Below, one piece after another: positions 10,835 to 20,822 of a stretch of 64,000 nucleotides of DNA. A model generated the notes under the pieces. It did not search any database and was not told the DNA's origin. It saw only the letters and a list, made by a program, of their open reading frames with translations. Where the stretch lies: contig JASPKZ010009904.1 in the NCBI GenBank assembly GCA_030220185.1, positions 35,381 to 99,380 of the forward strand, in the 5' to 3' direction. Each line of letters begins with the position of its first letter. Position 1 is the stretch's first letter. Both the position numbers and the translations under genes were made by a program. This DNA is from Diploptera punctata. Lineage: Eukaryota > Arthropoda > Insecta > Blattodea > Blaberidae.

Positions 10835-11020
10835 TTCTTATATCTTCATTCTTTTTTTCGATCCAATATTGTGCAGCCTTGTTCTTCTAAGGAAGTATAT
10901 TTCTATGCTTTGAATTTTACTTCGTAATTTTTGGTCATTACCCAAGTTTTGCTCCCATAAAGTAATGCAGGAACTACCAATGTTTTATAAAAGTTCAATC
11001 TAGTGTTTTGTTCTTTAACG
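10835..11020 (-). mobile_element. LINE C-terminal fragment (5' half, split by a Tc1 insertion)
   Basis: The minus strand reads a decayed NFYKTLVVPALLYGSKTWV stretch and then EIYFLRRTRLHNIGSKKRMK, the region just before the C-terminal tail found at 8950-9227. It corresponds to SFYGCETWTL..MLRAIAGYQRTDKKKNEDIRTEL in the 27625-29620 LINE. Confidence 0.65.
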
Positions 11021-11637
11021 CCTTATGGATAGTTCCGCAAAAGTAGTTGGGACGGAACTGACTTGGAAATATGACCAAGGGTCGAATCTGAGTTTCTCCG
11101 CCAAAACTCACCCGGGGTTGTGGCGCCTGGAAATTAGATGATGTCCGTAGACCTTCTGTATGTACATGAATTACATTAATAATATTTTAAATAATTTTCC
11201 TTGTTACATATCGCTGCAAATGACGTTACAGTACACCTACGTCATCTTTTCCCCCCCCCTGTCAGTCATTTTCTATGATGACATAATTTATTATTTAATT
11301 ACAGGCTATATATCATATGTCTATCGGCGATTTCTTTAATGCTATATTCATGTCTTTAGAGTTCATAATGAAAACATGCACAACTAATGTTTATAACAGT
11401 GCAAGGTACTATGTTCACGTGCCACCCACGTGCCTTTATTTGAATGGAGAATTTATACTTAAAATTGATAATATTATGTAACGGATTTAGTTGTTCCTCA
11501 TAGAGTAAATATATTTTCATTAAATTCCGCTTCAAACCGATTAAGCCAACCTTATCAAAGTTTTAAATACGTCTGGCAAGAATCCATGTTACAAATCTAT
11601 ATTGTTAATATTTTAAATTAATAGCAAAGACAATGTT
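11021..11637. other. no recognisable feature
   Basis: Mixed-composition sequence without an open frame of note and without repeats shared within the window. Confidence 0.4.
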
Positions 11638-11960
11638 TGGTGTTGTAGCCGAGCGGTTTAAAGCATCATGCTTTGGTGTTGAACTACGGAACTTGCGTTG
11701 GTTCGAGTTCCAATGAGGGAAAACATTTTGTCATGGAATTTTCGGCCAGTATGAGACCTATGCCCATCCAGCATCGTGAGGAATTTTGATAGCTACAATT
11801 AGTGGCTACAATTAGGTTGAGAAAATCAGGTACAACGGCTGAAGGATCAGGCGTTTTGACCATATGCCACCTGTGTGCTGGCTGAATAATCATTCGCCTC
11901 TGCCATTAACACATGTGAATGCGCGGACAGCAGAGATGTCAGTGCTAAGATTAAACTCCC
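11638..11960 (+). mobile_element. SINE family E, copy 1
   Basis: tRNA-Leu-like head: GTAGCCGAGCGGTTTAAAGC (A box) and GGTTCGAGTTCCAAT (B box). The body includes CATCCAGCATCGTGAGG and CATATGCCACCTGTGTGCTGG and ends CCTCTGCCATTAACACATGTG. Inverted copies lie at 47527-47868 and 60443-60755. Confidence 0.85.
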
Positions 11961-11984
11961 CTAACCTGAAGATCATCGAAAATT

Positions 11985-12125
11985 GCGACTGCTAGACCTG
12001 TTTTCAAATTTTCGTTGCAGGCGATCTCATATGTCTAACACTCCGATTTTGCTGAATTCGAGTTTACTTCTTTATTTAATTCAATCGATGTAGGTCTATG
12101 CCAATTTAGTTCAGATAAAACAAAA
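11985..12125 (+). repeat. dispersed repeat R8, copy 2
   Basis: GAAAATTGCGACTGCTAGA, CAGGCGATCTCATATG and CTCCGATTTTGCTG align to 2140-2420. It lies immediately upstream of the tRNA-like module at 12155-12350. Confidence 0.55.
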
Positions 12126-12154
12126 ATTGCGGTCGTATGCTTATACTGTATATG

Positions 12155-12350
12155 ACATGAAAAGAAAAATAAAATGCCTGAGTCGGGATTTTAATCCGAG
12201 TTTCTAAACCCTGTACGTTTAACGCTCTAACCATCTGAGCTACTCAGCAATCCTAACACAAACATTTATTTTTCGGGTTCAAATCCCGACTCAGGCATTT
12301 ATTTTTCTTTTCATGTCATATTTACCTCCTTCATTGCTAAATGTCAAAAA
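12155..12350 (-). mobile_element. tRNA-like element, family G (inverted head plus shared tail)
   Basis: The minus strand of 12265-12180 is a tRNA-Lys-like head (GAGTAGCTCAGATGGTTAGA A box, GGATTAAAATCCC degenerate B box). To the right, GGGTTCAAATCCCGACTCAGG repeats the T-arm in the opposite sense, making a palindrome. It is followed by TTTATTTTTCTTTTCATGTC and CTTCATTGCTAAATGTC, the tail also used by families F and G elsewhere. Confidence 0.65.
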
Positions 12351-12357
12351 TATAGTT

Positions 12358-12362
<5 letters not shown>

Positions 12363-12393
<31 letters not shown>
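12363..12393. repeat. (AT)n microsatellite
   Basis: About 30 bp, at the junction of the tRNA-like module and the tandem element that follows. Confidence 0.95.
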
Positions 12394-12394
<1 letters not shown>

Positions 12395-12395
<1 letters not shown>

Positions 12396-13309
12396 CTAAT
12401 ACCGGGCGTGCGCTGCTACGCCTAAATAAATGAAAATGAATGTGCTTTTATGTTTAGTTGAATAAAATAGGGAAAATGATTATAAATTTATATTTTTTAG
12501 ATACCCCGTTCTGATTACCCGGCGTTGCCCGGGAATCTACTTATTCCGATCTTCTCGACTTAAATGAGCTGAAATACGAAAATTAATGTGTTTTATGTTT
12601 AGTTAAATAAGTGATAGAAAAAAAAAATTCGTAATTATTTCTAGATACCCCGTGCTGTTTGCTGGGCTTTGTCCAGGAATCTACTCATCCCGATCTTCTT
12701 GGCATGAATGAGCTGAAAGACTAAAATTAATGTACTTCTTATGATTAGTTGAATAAGTAAAATGAAAAATAATAATACATGTATATCGTAATTATTTTAA
12801 GATTCCCCGTCCTGATTTCCCGGTGTTGCCCGGGAATCTATTTATCTCGACTTCTTGGCATAAATGAGCTAAGAGACAAAATTCGTTATTATGATTTATC
12901 TGTAAAAGATTACCCGCCATGTGCTGCTATGCTTGCACAGGAATCTACGAAATTGTCTCGATCTTCTTGGCATTAGTGAAAGACAAAAATGGTTATTGTG
13001 AGTTATCCGTAAGAGATAAACATATGCCGTCGTGGACTTTGTGTAGAGCTTTTTGAGATATTCAATTCTGTGTACATTGATTTTGTGTATTTGCTATGGT
13101 TTAGGCAGCGTAAGCCATTTAAGTGTCCAAAGAGCTACTTTTTTCACGTTTTCCACTACAAAAGGCGATTTTTAAGGGTGTAGGATTTGAGTATCACAAC
13201 TCTCTTATAGCCTATGTTCATCCCGGGAATCTCCTGAACATTTTCCAAAAAGCCCCATCACAATTGGATCAACGGTATGGCCGCTCATAAAGTACGAACA
13301 AACAAACAT
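12395..13309 (+). repeat. element built of ~4-5 diverged direct repeats with a GC-rich palindrome
   Basis: Repeated blocks of roughly 110-155 bp: a GATACCCCGTxCTGATT leader, the palindromic core CCCGGCGTTGCCCGGG, AATCTACTTATTCCGATCTTC, CTTGGCATAAATGAGCTGAA and AATTAATGT..TTATGATTAG. Cores lie near 12520, 12660, 12815 and 12930; a first, more diverged one is near 12400 (CCGGGCGTGCGCTGCTACGC). The element runs into CGAACAAACAAACATTTATATA and a microsatellite, a typical repeat-family end. No long frame. Similar GC-palindrome repeats occur in many arthropods, but I cannot name the class. Confidence 0.65.
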
Positions 13310-13310
13310 T

Positions 13311-13351
<41 letters not shown>
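13310..13351. repeat. (TA)n(TG)n microsatellite
   Basis: TA repeats followed by about 14 TG repeats, at the 3' end of the tandem element. Confidence 0.95.
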
Positions 13352-13355
<4 letters not shown>

Positions 13356-13470
13356 AAATTGGTCATGATCATTTTCGGTGTCTATTAGTTGATTCGGTAT
13401 TTCTTTCATTGGCATTTTCTTGAGAACAACCTCAATAGCTTTATTCCTTTGGAATTCTTTAATAACTGTG
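13352..13470 (+). repeat. dispersed repeat R10, copy 1
   Basis: GGTCATGATCATTTTCGGTG and CATTCCTTTGGAATTC-like blocks resemble 44665-44890, which also begins right after an AT microsatellite. Probably another module of the tRNA-like composite element. Confidence 0.45.
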
Positions 13471-13584
13471 CGATGCATAATGATACAGTACACATATATT
13501 TTATATTATAAAAAACAAAGGAAAATAATCAAATGTGAACAAATATAACACATAGCTATATTATAGCAATATATCCAAATCATC

Positions 13585-13712
13585 CGGGACAGATGGACTC
13601 CATGTCTTGGAACTCGGGGTCCACTCTCAGTGGACCGAAGAGCTTCTCACCACCTGCTCACGCGGGTCGCAGGGCAGTTCACCTTTGACTTTGACTTTGA
13701 CTTTGAACTGAC
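13585..13712 (+). repeat. short GC-richer segment with (TTTGAC)n tail
   Basis: About 110 bp with clear GC enrichment (CCACTCTCAGTGGACCGAAG, CTGCTCACGCGGGTCGCAGG) ending in four TTTGAC units. This looks like a short retroposon with a simple-repeat tail. I do not recognise the head. Confidence 0.4.
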
Positions 13713-13788
13713 ATGTTGATTATATAAATCATCAGCTTAAAATATTGATACATTTTTAATAATAGGCCTATTTTTATAAACTAAAATA

Positions 13789-14550
13789 CAGAGCTATTGA
13801 GAAAGAAGGAACAGATTTCAAACATTTATTTCTTCCAAGCTACAACAAATAGAATCACAATTCCAACGTTCCTGGAAAGAGAAAAAGTTCAAATTTCACT
13901 ATTTTATGCACTCAATACGAGCACCATGTGTTACATGACACATATCAAAACGGTGGCTCATTTCTTGCCACACACGAATTAGCTGGTGTCTAGTTATCGA
14001 ATTCAGAGCTTCAACAATTCGATGTCGCAGATTTTCTGGCATAGGGGGATAAAAAACACGGTCTTTTACGTAACCCCATAGATAAAAATCACACGGGGTT
14101 AGGTCTGGTGACCTGAGAGGCCACTGGCGATAAAGTAGATCTTCTGCTCCTCCTCTTCCTATCCAACGTTCTGGAATTGTGTTATCAGGTAACGTCGGAC
14201 ATAGTTAGAGAAATGAGATTGGGCACCATCTTGCATAAAGATGAAGTGATTTGAGTCATCTTCAAGTTGAGGAAATAAGCAGTTTTCGAGCATGTCTAGA
14301 TATATTACTCCAGTCACCGTTTTCTCCAAAAAGAAGAAAGGTCCATTAACTTCGTTTACAGATACGGCACAGAAGACGTTAATCTTCGGTGAATCTCTTT
14401 CGTTTTCAATAACTGACATAGGACTTTCACTTGTCGTGATCGGAATTTCAAACTTTTCTCTTTCCAGGACCGTTGGAATTGTGTTTTTGTTTTTTGTAGT
14501 TTGGAAGAAATAAATGTTTTATATGTGTTCCTTCTTTCTGAATAGTCCTG
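13789..14550 (-). mobile_element. mariner-type transposon with ~107-bp inverted ends, 762 bp
   Basis: Flanked by TA (13787-13788, 14551-14552). The inverted ends start CAG(A/G)(G/A)CTATT(G/C)AGAAAG and can be followed for about 107 bp with scattered differences (shared: TTATTTCTTCCAA, ACAATTCCAACG, TCCTGGAAAGAGAAAA). The 5' half of the transposase is missing, so it is a deletion derivative. It lies just upstream of a truncated RTE-like LINE. Confidence 0.88.
13897..14425 (-). pseudogene. mariner-type D,D,D transposase, C-terminal half
   Basis: On the minus strand: SPKINVFCAVSVNEVNGPFF, VTGVIYLDMLENCLFPQLED and FMQDGAQSHF (second catalytic Asp). After a one-base shift near 14165 come ERWIGRGG, RSPDLTPCDFYLWGYVKD (third Asp) and DRVFYPPMPENLRHRI, ending ...DMCHVTHGARIEC. 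The N-terminal DNA-binding domains and first Asp are absent. It is the same family as 53319-54367. Confidence 0.85.
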
Positions 14551-14572
14551 TATATTAATTGCTAAGTACTAG

Positions 14573-15451
14573 AGCATGCCATCAAATCTTTAGAGGATGA
14601 AGAAGGCCTACAACTCAATGGTATTAATAAGCTGTTAGTTTATGCTGATGATGTAGTACTACTGGCCGATAGCGAGGAGATACTAAAGGCCAACACGCAC
14701 ACACTACTGAGTAACACTAAGAAATTGGGACGGGAAGTAAATATCAATAAAACTAAATATATATGGTCACACGTAGAAATACATTATATAATGGAAATGG
14801 ACAGCTAATGACAAATGAGGGAAATTTTGAGGAAGTGGCTGAATTCAAATACCTAGGAACAATAATCACGAACAGGAATGAGATGCACAAGGAAATTAAA
14901 CATAGGCTCAATTCTGGAAATGCATGTTATTATGCATTACAGAGACTCTTGACTTCCCCAACTCCTTTCAAAAAACGTTAAACTGAAAAAAATATAAAAC
15001 TATGATTCTACCAGTTATATTATATGGATGCGAAACATGCACTCTTACTTTAAGGCAGGAAAGGAGCTTACGAGTATTTGAGAATAATGTTCTTAGGAAA
15101 ATTTTTGGACCAAAGAGAGATGAACAGACAAGTGAATGGAGAAGATTGCATAACAGTGAATTACATGGTCTTTATAGGAAGCCAGATATAATGAGAACAG
15201 TTAAGTCTCGTAAACTGCGATGGGCAGGACATGTGGCACGAATGGGGAATGAAAGACGTGCATGTAAGATTCTTGTAGGACAACAAGAGGGAAAACACCC
15301 AGTTGGTAGACCAATAATGAGATGGGAGAATAACATTAACTATGATTTGAGGGAAATAGATTATGCAGGGAATGATTGGAAAGCATTGGCTCAGGATAGG
15401 GGTATATGGAGAGCTTATGTCCGCGCGGCCATGAACCTACGGGTTCGATAG
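14573..15451 (+). pseudogene. RTE-like reverse transcriptase, C-terminal part
   Basis: The frame begins VLEHAIKSLEDEEGLQLN, then the catalytic YADDVVLLADS (about 14640-14670) and VNINKTKYM. A one-base shift near 14760 leads to TRRNTLYNGNGQLMTNEGNF, FKYLGTIITNRNEM and HRLNSGNACYYALQRLL. A stop near 14980 precedes MILPVILYGCETCTLTLRQE. The last piece, 15002-15451, is open for 149 codons: LRKIFGPKRDEQTSEWRRLH, LRWAGHVARMGNERRACKIL, GRPIMRWENNINYDLREIDY, ending AYVRAAMNLRVR. Only two lesions separate these pieces, so it is a fairly young copy, but it lacks the endonuclease and early reverse-transcriptase blocks. Confidence 0.9.
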
Positions 15452-15463
15452 TGCCAGTGAGTT
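14573..15463 (+). mobile_element. RTE-like LINE (MNLRVR family), 5'-truncated copy
   Basis: The 3' ~890 bp of a non-LTR element, entering within the reverse transcriptase. It ends CCTACGGGTTCGATAGTGCC then AGTGAGTTAGTTAG, the simple-repeat tail typical of this family here. A mariner element abuts its truncated 5' side at 14550. Confidence 0.9.
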
Positions 15464-16064
15464 AGTTAGTTAGTTTAAAAGGATACGATTAGTGAGGTAC
15501 TTCTGTTACTTTATTATACAATTCTTCAATTCGGTTTTGAACGATGTTGTAGTTCCCTGACATGGGGCGGACGAGAATTCCACGCAAAACTGTAAAAAAT
15601 AGCGAATAATGTGCAGTGGGATGAGGAGTATATAAAGGAAACGTGCTGATAGGATCGGGTGCCAAAATTATATGGTGGGGAGTGTTTTATATTAGTCTCA
15701 ACACCAAATCCTGGGTATTTCAGTGAGACACACTATGCAGATTGGTAACTTGCATGCGTGATAGAACTCACTATTAGACCAGAGCACGCAAAGTTTATGT
15801 TGTTCATGCTATAGGTTAGGAGTTAAACAACTGTTCATTTCTGTGTTTCCAGAAGGTGAATTCACAGTTAAAATGAGGATATTTATACGAGTAAACCATC
15901 CGCATGTTTGACATCTGCACTTTTGGAATACTCAATATAAAGTACGTTTATCCACTTGCCAAGGAGAGACAAGTGGAAACATCTTTCCTGTTTCGTTTAA
16001 TGATATTTTTAAAATAACAAAGCTTAGGATCCGATAGATAGTAGTACTTTGTATTTTATTTTAG
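15464..16064. other. no recognisable feature
   Basis: No coding frame or repeat match that I can see. Confidence 0.4.
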
Positions 16065-16410
16065 CAATGTAGCCACCGCTGTGATGTGATATCGGGTAGC
16101 ATGCTGTCTTGTCATGTAGCGGGCCCGAGTTCGGTCCTTGCTTTGGGCAAGTTTTACGGATGAGGTTTTTCGGGGTTTTTCCTCACCTGTAAGACAAATA
16201 TTAGGATATTTTAAGGCCCAAACGGTCCCCAAACATCATCTGGCCATCATTATCACATTCGATTCATTAAATTAAGGACCCTCTACCTTTCATATCATCG
16301 GGACAGCGTAACCTCGCCTTCCAGGCTCCCCATTCAGAAGTAGGTTACTAGTACGCCATGCCAGGGGAGAATACCAGAAATGTCGTAATGACAACCTGGT
16401 GACATTGATT
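16065..16410 (+). mobile_element. SINE family C, C2-tail subtype, copy 1
   Basis: SINE C head (GGTAGCATGCTGTCTTGTCA, degenerate B box) and body (GATGAGGTTTTTCGGGG, ACCTGTAAGACAAAT, AAACGGTCCCCAAA), followed by the C2 tail: CATATCATCGGGACAGCGTA, CGCCTTCCAGG, GTAGGTTACTAGTACGCCAT and GACAACCTGGTGACATTGA. Confidence 0.82.
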
Positions 16411-16584
16411 AAAAATAATATTTCACTTTTTAGCACGAACGACTTATTTTTTTAAAATGTGACATTAGCGAATGCAGCCATTGAGGTTGTTCTAATGAAA
16501 AATTATTATTTATTTTTTAGTAAATCTTTATAGGAGACGCCGAAAATGACCGTGACAATAATGTATGTGTAGGAACTTAACAGC

Positions 16585-16609
16585 TATATATATATATATA
16601 TATATATAC
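16585..16609. repeat. (TA)n microsatellite
   Basis: About 25 bp of TA. Confidence 0.95.
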
Positions 16610-16756
16610 TTTTTTCTAGAATTTCGCGGATGTAAGTGCGACAAATAAAAGGATTTCTTGGGTTTTCCGTGTTAGAGATTCAAGGTTGGCCTATGGCCAT
16701 GGTTCTGACGTTTCGACAAGAACTTGCATGCCGTTGTCAAGGAATGAATATATATG

Positions 16757-16920
16757 ACATGAAAAGGAAAAATAAACGCCTGAACCGGGATTTGAACCCA
16801 AGACCTCTAACTTGGTACGTTAGTGCGTACAAATCTCGGTTAAGGCCTTTATTTTTTTTGTCATGTCATATTAGGCCTTCATTGCTAATTGTCAAAATTT
16901 AATTGTTACATCGAAATATA
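16757..16920 (-). mobile_element. tRNA-like element, family G
   Basis: Opens on the plus strand with GACATGAAAAGGAAAAATAA and CGCCTGAACCGGGATTTGAACCC (an inverted B box). It closes with AAGGCCTTTATTTTTTTTGTCA and CTTCATTGCTAATTGTCAAAA. Same organisation as 12155-12350, including the inverted flanks, but more decayed. Confidence 0.55.
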
Positions 16921-17034
16921 TATATATGTGAACGCTGTAGTGGCCATTAATTTTGTGTTTTCGGTATCATATCCGGTATATAGAAATAAATTTAAAATCC
17001 AAGATCGAGTTCGCTAATCAACAAAATTGGTCCA

Positions 17035-17320
17035 TTAGGAATGAGGGTTAACCGGATGCGAACTTTATATCGCTCTAACAGCAGCAATTTTCGATTTTCC
17101 GTAACGAAACACTATAATTACATGCCTTTGAAATAAAATGAAGATAATCTCCAAAAGCAGCAAAATCCGATCATTATAAGCGGAAATTTACCTGAAAGTC
17201 GAAATTTGAAAATAGTTTTATAGAGTCCACCATATTTGTTTCCACGCAACGAAACTGAATACGAAAAAGAGGTTTTCTGTAAACCAGCAAAGTTAGATTA
17301 TTAAACTAGCTGATAATTCG
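17035..17320 (-). repeat. dispersed repeat R8, copy 3 (inverted, diverged)
   Basis: On the minus strand GGTAAATTTCCGCTTATAAT, CGGATTTTGCTGCTTTTGGA and GAAAATTGCTGCTGTTAGAG correspond loosely to the R8 blocks. It lies about 115 bp from a family G module, as at 11985. Confidence 0.4.
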
Positions 17321-17779
17321 CTTAGTTTACGAAGTCCCTGTGTGACAGACTTTTTTATAAGGAAATAATTGCCACTGATTTTTACAAATTAAATGTATCC
17401 TTGCATACATCTTCTGCGGATATAAATGGAGTTTGAAGGATGTAATGTGACAAAGTTTTAGTACTACTGCGATAATTTAATGTTACGAATGCAATTAAAG
17501 TAATGTGTTTGTACAGTGCTAAATAATTACTTAATAAGATCATAATGATGACATTTGTTTGTACTCTACTTATGAACATATGTTATAATTAAAACTAATT
17601 TGTAATACAGTTGTTTAAATTCTAGAATATTCTTCTTTATCTCAGTCTAACATCTCACATTATAGGTTCTTTTATGTCACGTGCCACCCGAGCCTTATGG
17701 TGACACAATCTGTCGGGAGAGGGATTTTAAACTGTGGATAACATGCATACCTTTTTTAACCACTCAAGGGCAAGGAGGA
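17321..17779. other. no recognisable feature
   Basis: AT-rich; no match seen. Confidence 0.35.
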
Positions 17780-18345
17780 CCTCCCCAAATGGGTGGCCAG
17801 TTTAATGTCAGGACCTCCTCCGAGACAGCACAACATTAAAACAAAGCAATGACAATGCCTGTACGGAGCAGATGGACGTCCCCTCTTGTGTAAGTTCTGA
17901 ATGAAGTGAGGCACGGCGCGGACGGCAGGTTGTGAGAGTTATCCAATCCGCCAAGTCAGGGTATTACTTCTCTGTAGTTTAAGTGAGAGATTTGGCGTTG
18001 GATGTTAGTGCCTTGCAGTTAAAAGCGGCAGACAACACAACATTAAGACAAAGCAATGACAACGCCTGTACGGATAATATGTACGTCCCTGCTTGAGTAA
18101 TAGCTGAATGTAGTGAGGCGCGGCGCGGACGGCAGATTGTGAGAGTTATCCAATCCACCAAGCCAGGGTATTACTTCTCTATAGTTTAAATGAGAGATTT
18201 GGCGTTGGATTTTAGTGTCGTGTAGTTAAAAGCGGCAGATATTTTTTTGGACATGACCTAGGTACTTCACAAAGCTTCTTTGCGAGAAATGTTGAAGGTA
18301 TGTTTCGGCATGCAATGGTTGACAGATCCCTTGTAAGAATAAAAA
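17780..18345 (+). repeat. repeat R6 with an internal ~203-bp tandem duplication
   Basis: Two units begin GACAGCACAACATTAAAACA (about 17825) and GACAACACAACATTAAGACA (about 18028). Each contains CAATGACAA(T/C)GCCTGTACGG, GGCGCGGACGGCAG, GTGAGAGTTATCCAATCC and GAGAGATTTGGCGTTGGAT. After the second unit, TTCGGCATGCAATGGTTGAC matches 30066-30085. Part of R6 is inverted at 29785-29945. Confidence 0.7.
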
Positions 18346-18609
18346 CGAAGGTAATGATTACTAAAGTAAAATGTGATGAATACAAATAAAATGTATTATG
18401 CACTTTATGCATGGATTTAAATAAAATTTACACAATATGCTGTATTTAGTCAGAAACACACGGAAGTGGTAATTAAAACCGCAGAATGTTTAAACTCAGC
18501 ATTCAAAGCGTATAATCATTTTCAAATACGTATAAATCTATATGGAATAACTGCTGCTGAAGAAACTGTACTATTTTACATTGATCTTATCGTAACATTA
18601 AAACTTTTC

Positions 18610-18815
18610 GTAATAAAGCGTCTAATAGGTAGACCAATAAAGAGGCAGAAGATTAATAACAAAAATAATCATTATTTGAGAGAGGTAAATTACGCAGGGA
18701 ATGGTTGAAAAGTATTGAAATGGCGACCGAAAAATTAAGATGTATAAAGCATCAGGTTCAGGTGGAATCCTAGCAGAATTGATAAAATCAAGGGGAGAAA
18801 CATTGATGGACAAGA
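18610..18815 (+). mobile_element. RTE-like fragments, rearranged
   Basis: 18619-18715 reads LIGRPIKRQKINNKNNHYLR then EVNYAGNG, the C-terminal tail. 18735-18815 reads KMYKASGSGGILAELIKSRG, which belongs at the start of the reverse transcriptase. The order is reversed relative to an intact element, so these are two joined pieces. Confidence 0.6.
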
Positions 18816-18922
18816 TACGTTGCGATGGTCGCGTGCTGTGGGGGTCCTACATTCTCGGTAGAATTGTAGGGTCTTAAGAAAAATTTTGGTATGAACTTGT
18901 AAATTTCGTGTAATGTACTATA

Positions 18923-20421
18923 CACTACTCAAAAAAAATAGAGGAACACATGTTTAAACCAAAACACGAGAATGAATATTGAAACAATTTAATGTTTGAT
19001 CTTTTGTAATTATAAATTGAAGATTTATGTAAATTAGAATAGACATTCAAACAATATTTTCTTGTACAGTATTAGCAATACGAACAAGTTATCATTTGTA
19101 ACAGAAAACAAAGTGGAAATTTGAGATTTACAATTTTTGGAGTCAATGTTTTTATGGTTATTTCAACACTCAGTACTTAGTGTGTCCTCCGTGAGCCTGA
19201 ATGACCGCAATACACCTACGAGGCATGCTTCGCAAAAGCCTTCTTACAGAAACTTATGGGATTCTCTCCTATTCCTCGGTGAGTGCATGTGAAAGTTCTC
19301 CAAGGTTCTGAGGTACAGCAGGACTCTTACGAACAAGTTTTTCCAACTTATCTCACATATGCTCGATCGGATTAAGGTCCGGACTGCATGCAGGACATCT
19401 CTGGTAGCCTGTGCTGTATGACATCTAGCATTATCTTGCATTAGAAGAAAATTAGGGTCCATATCATAAGCAAAGGGTACAACATGTTGGAGGATAATGT
19501 CATTAATGTAAATATCAGCATTCATGCGCTGTGGAACAATGACATGCTCTGTCCGAGACTCAATAGTACTCCCAGCCCAAACCATAACCGAACCACCTCC
19601 AAATCTGTCACGTTCAATAATTGTGGCTGGATCAAACGTTCACCAGGACGTCTCCATACACTTGTACGACCATCAGAACCTCTTAGACCAAATCTTGATT
19701 CGTCCGTGAATAAAACACCCTTCCATTGGCGGAGCTGCCAGTTGACATGATTCTGAGCAAATCGCAGTCGGGCTTCATTGTGCTGACGCGTTAAACGAGG
19801 GGCTTTAAAGGACATCCTAGACCTCAACCTTGCATTTTTCAGTCTATTTCTTACAATCTGATCAGAAATTACCGTCCCAGTTGCTGTGCGTAAATTATTT
19901 TGTATATCTCTGGCTGTAGATTTTCTTCTGCGCAAAGCTGATAAGACGAAGACATCTATCCTGTACATCTGTAGTCTTCTTCTTACGAACTTGCCCGGGT
20001 CTCCTCTTGTATCCATGTGTCTCTCTGTATGACGGAAGGGCTGGCATCAAGAATCCTAGAGACGTGGCGAATGGAACGAACATCTTCAATCAATGGAACT
20101 GCTCGTGCAACTGATGTTTCATTCAGATGTCTCATTGCTCTGCATTAGCTTCACAGAACACAAAAATAGCAATTCCCTACCACAGATTATTCTTCAAACC
20201 TGTTTTTAAAAAAGAAATCAATTCAAACTCACTTTGGTTTCAGCAACTCTTGGAACTTCACTAACATATTCAGAGAAAAATTAATAAAACCCACAAGATC
20301 TTCAATCTAATGTTTAACAATATTTGAACTCAAAACTCTGACTCTCAAAAATTAAATTGTTACAATATTTATTTTATGGCTTTGGTTTAAACATGTGTTC
20401 CTCTAATTTTTTTGAGTAGTG
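18923..20421 (-). mobile_element. Tc1-like DNA transposon, 1499 bp, long near-identical ends
   Basis: Inverted ends start CACTACTCAAAAAAA and match for about 43 bp through GAGGAACACATGTTTAAACC with essentially one difference. TA flanks at 18921-18922 and 20422-20423. It differs in sequence from the Tc1 element at 9228-10773. Confidence 0.92.
19170..20135 (-). pseudogene. Tc1-type transposase, frameshifted and missing the DD34E spacer
   Basis: Start MRHLNETSVARAVPLIED at 20135, sharing MRHLNE with the first Tc1 transposase. The first shift is near 20010. The piece 20016-19522 contains LSALRRRKSTARDIQNNL, VSDQIVRNRLK, FTDESRFGL (first Asp) and GRTSVWRRPGERL. A second shift gives MVWAGSTIESRTEHV, NFLLMQDNARCHTAQATRDV (second Asp). 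About 15 codons that should include EWPARSPD-type sequence are then deleted, so the Glu is reached only in another frame (CSPDLNPIEHM). Despite good ends it cannot be active itself. Confidence 0.88.
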
Positions 20422-20452
20422 TATAAGGTGGATCTTTTGAAGTTCGCAGAAT

Positions 20453-20698
20453 AATTGAGGGGTCTAGTGAGAGAGAGGGAGCTATGCCACTTTAAGAAGA
20501 AATGGAAATAATCAGTGATATTTATATTAAATTTATATTTTTTCTTTTGCATAGTTTATATAACAGTAAGTTAGAAGAAAATAGGTAATAACCCTTTATT
20601 GTACAAATCATTTCGTAATATATTGCTTTATAAAACCTAATTTATTTACATTTCCTCGCAAAGTGGCATAGCTGGCTCTCTCACTAGACCCCTCAATT
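20453..20698. mobile_element. short MITE with ~40-bp inverted ends
   Basis: ATTGAGGGGTCTAGTGAGAG, then GAGCTATGCCACTTT at the left; the reverse complement at 20660-20698. About 246 bp in all, with an AT-rich interior and no frame. It starts about 30 bp from the Tc1 element. No clear target duplication, so the class is open. Confidence 0.75.
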
Positions 20699-20822
20699 TA
20701 TTAAAGTTAAATTAAATATTTTAAGTTAATTAATTAATTAATTTTGTTTTATCGAATGTTAAAGGAAATTTTGAAAATGGATTTTAATATTTGTGAGAAT
20801 TTATAATTTGAAAAAAAAAACT

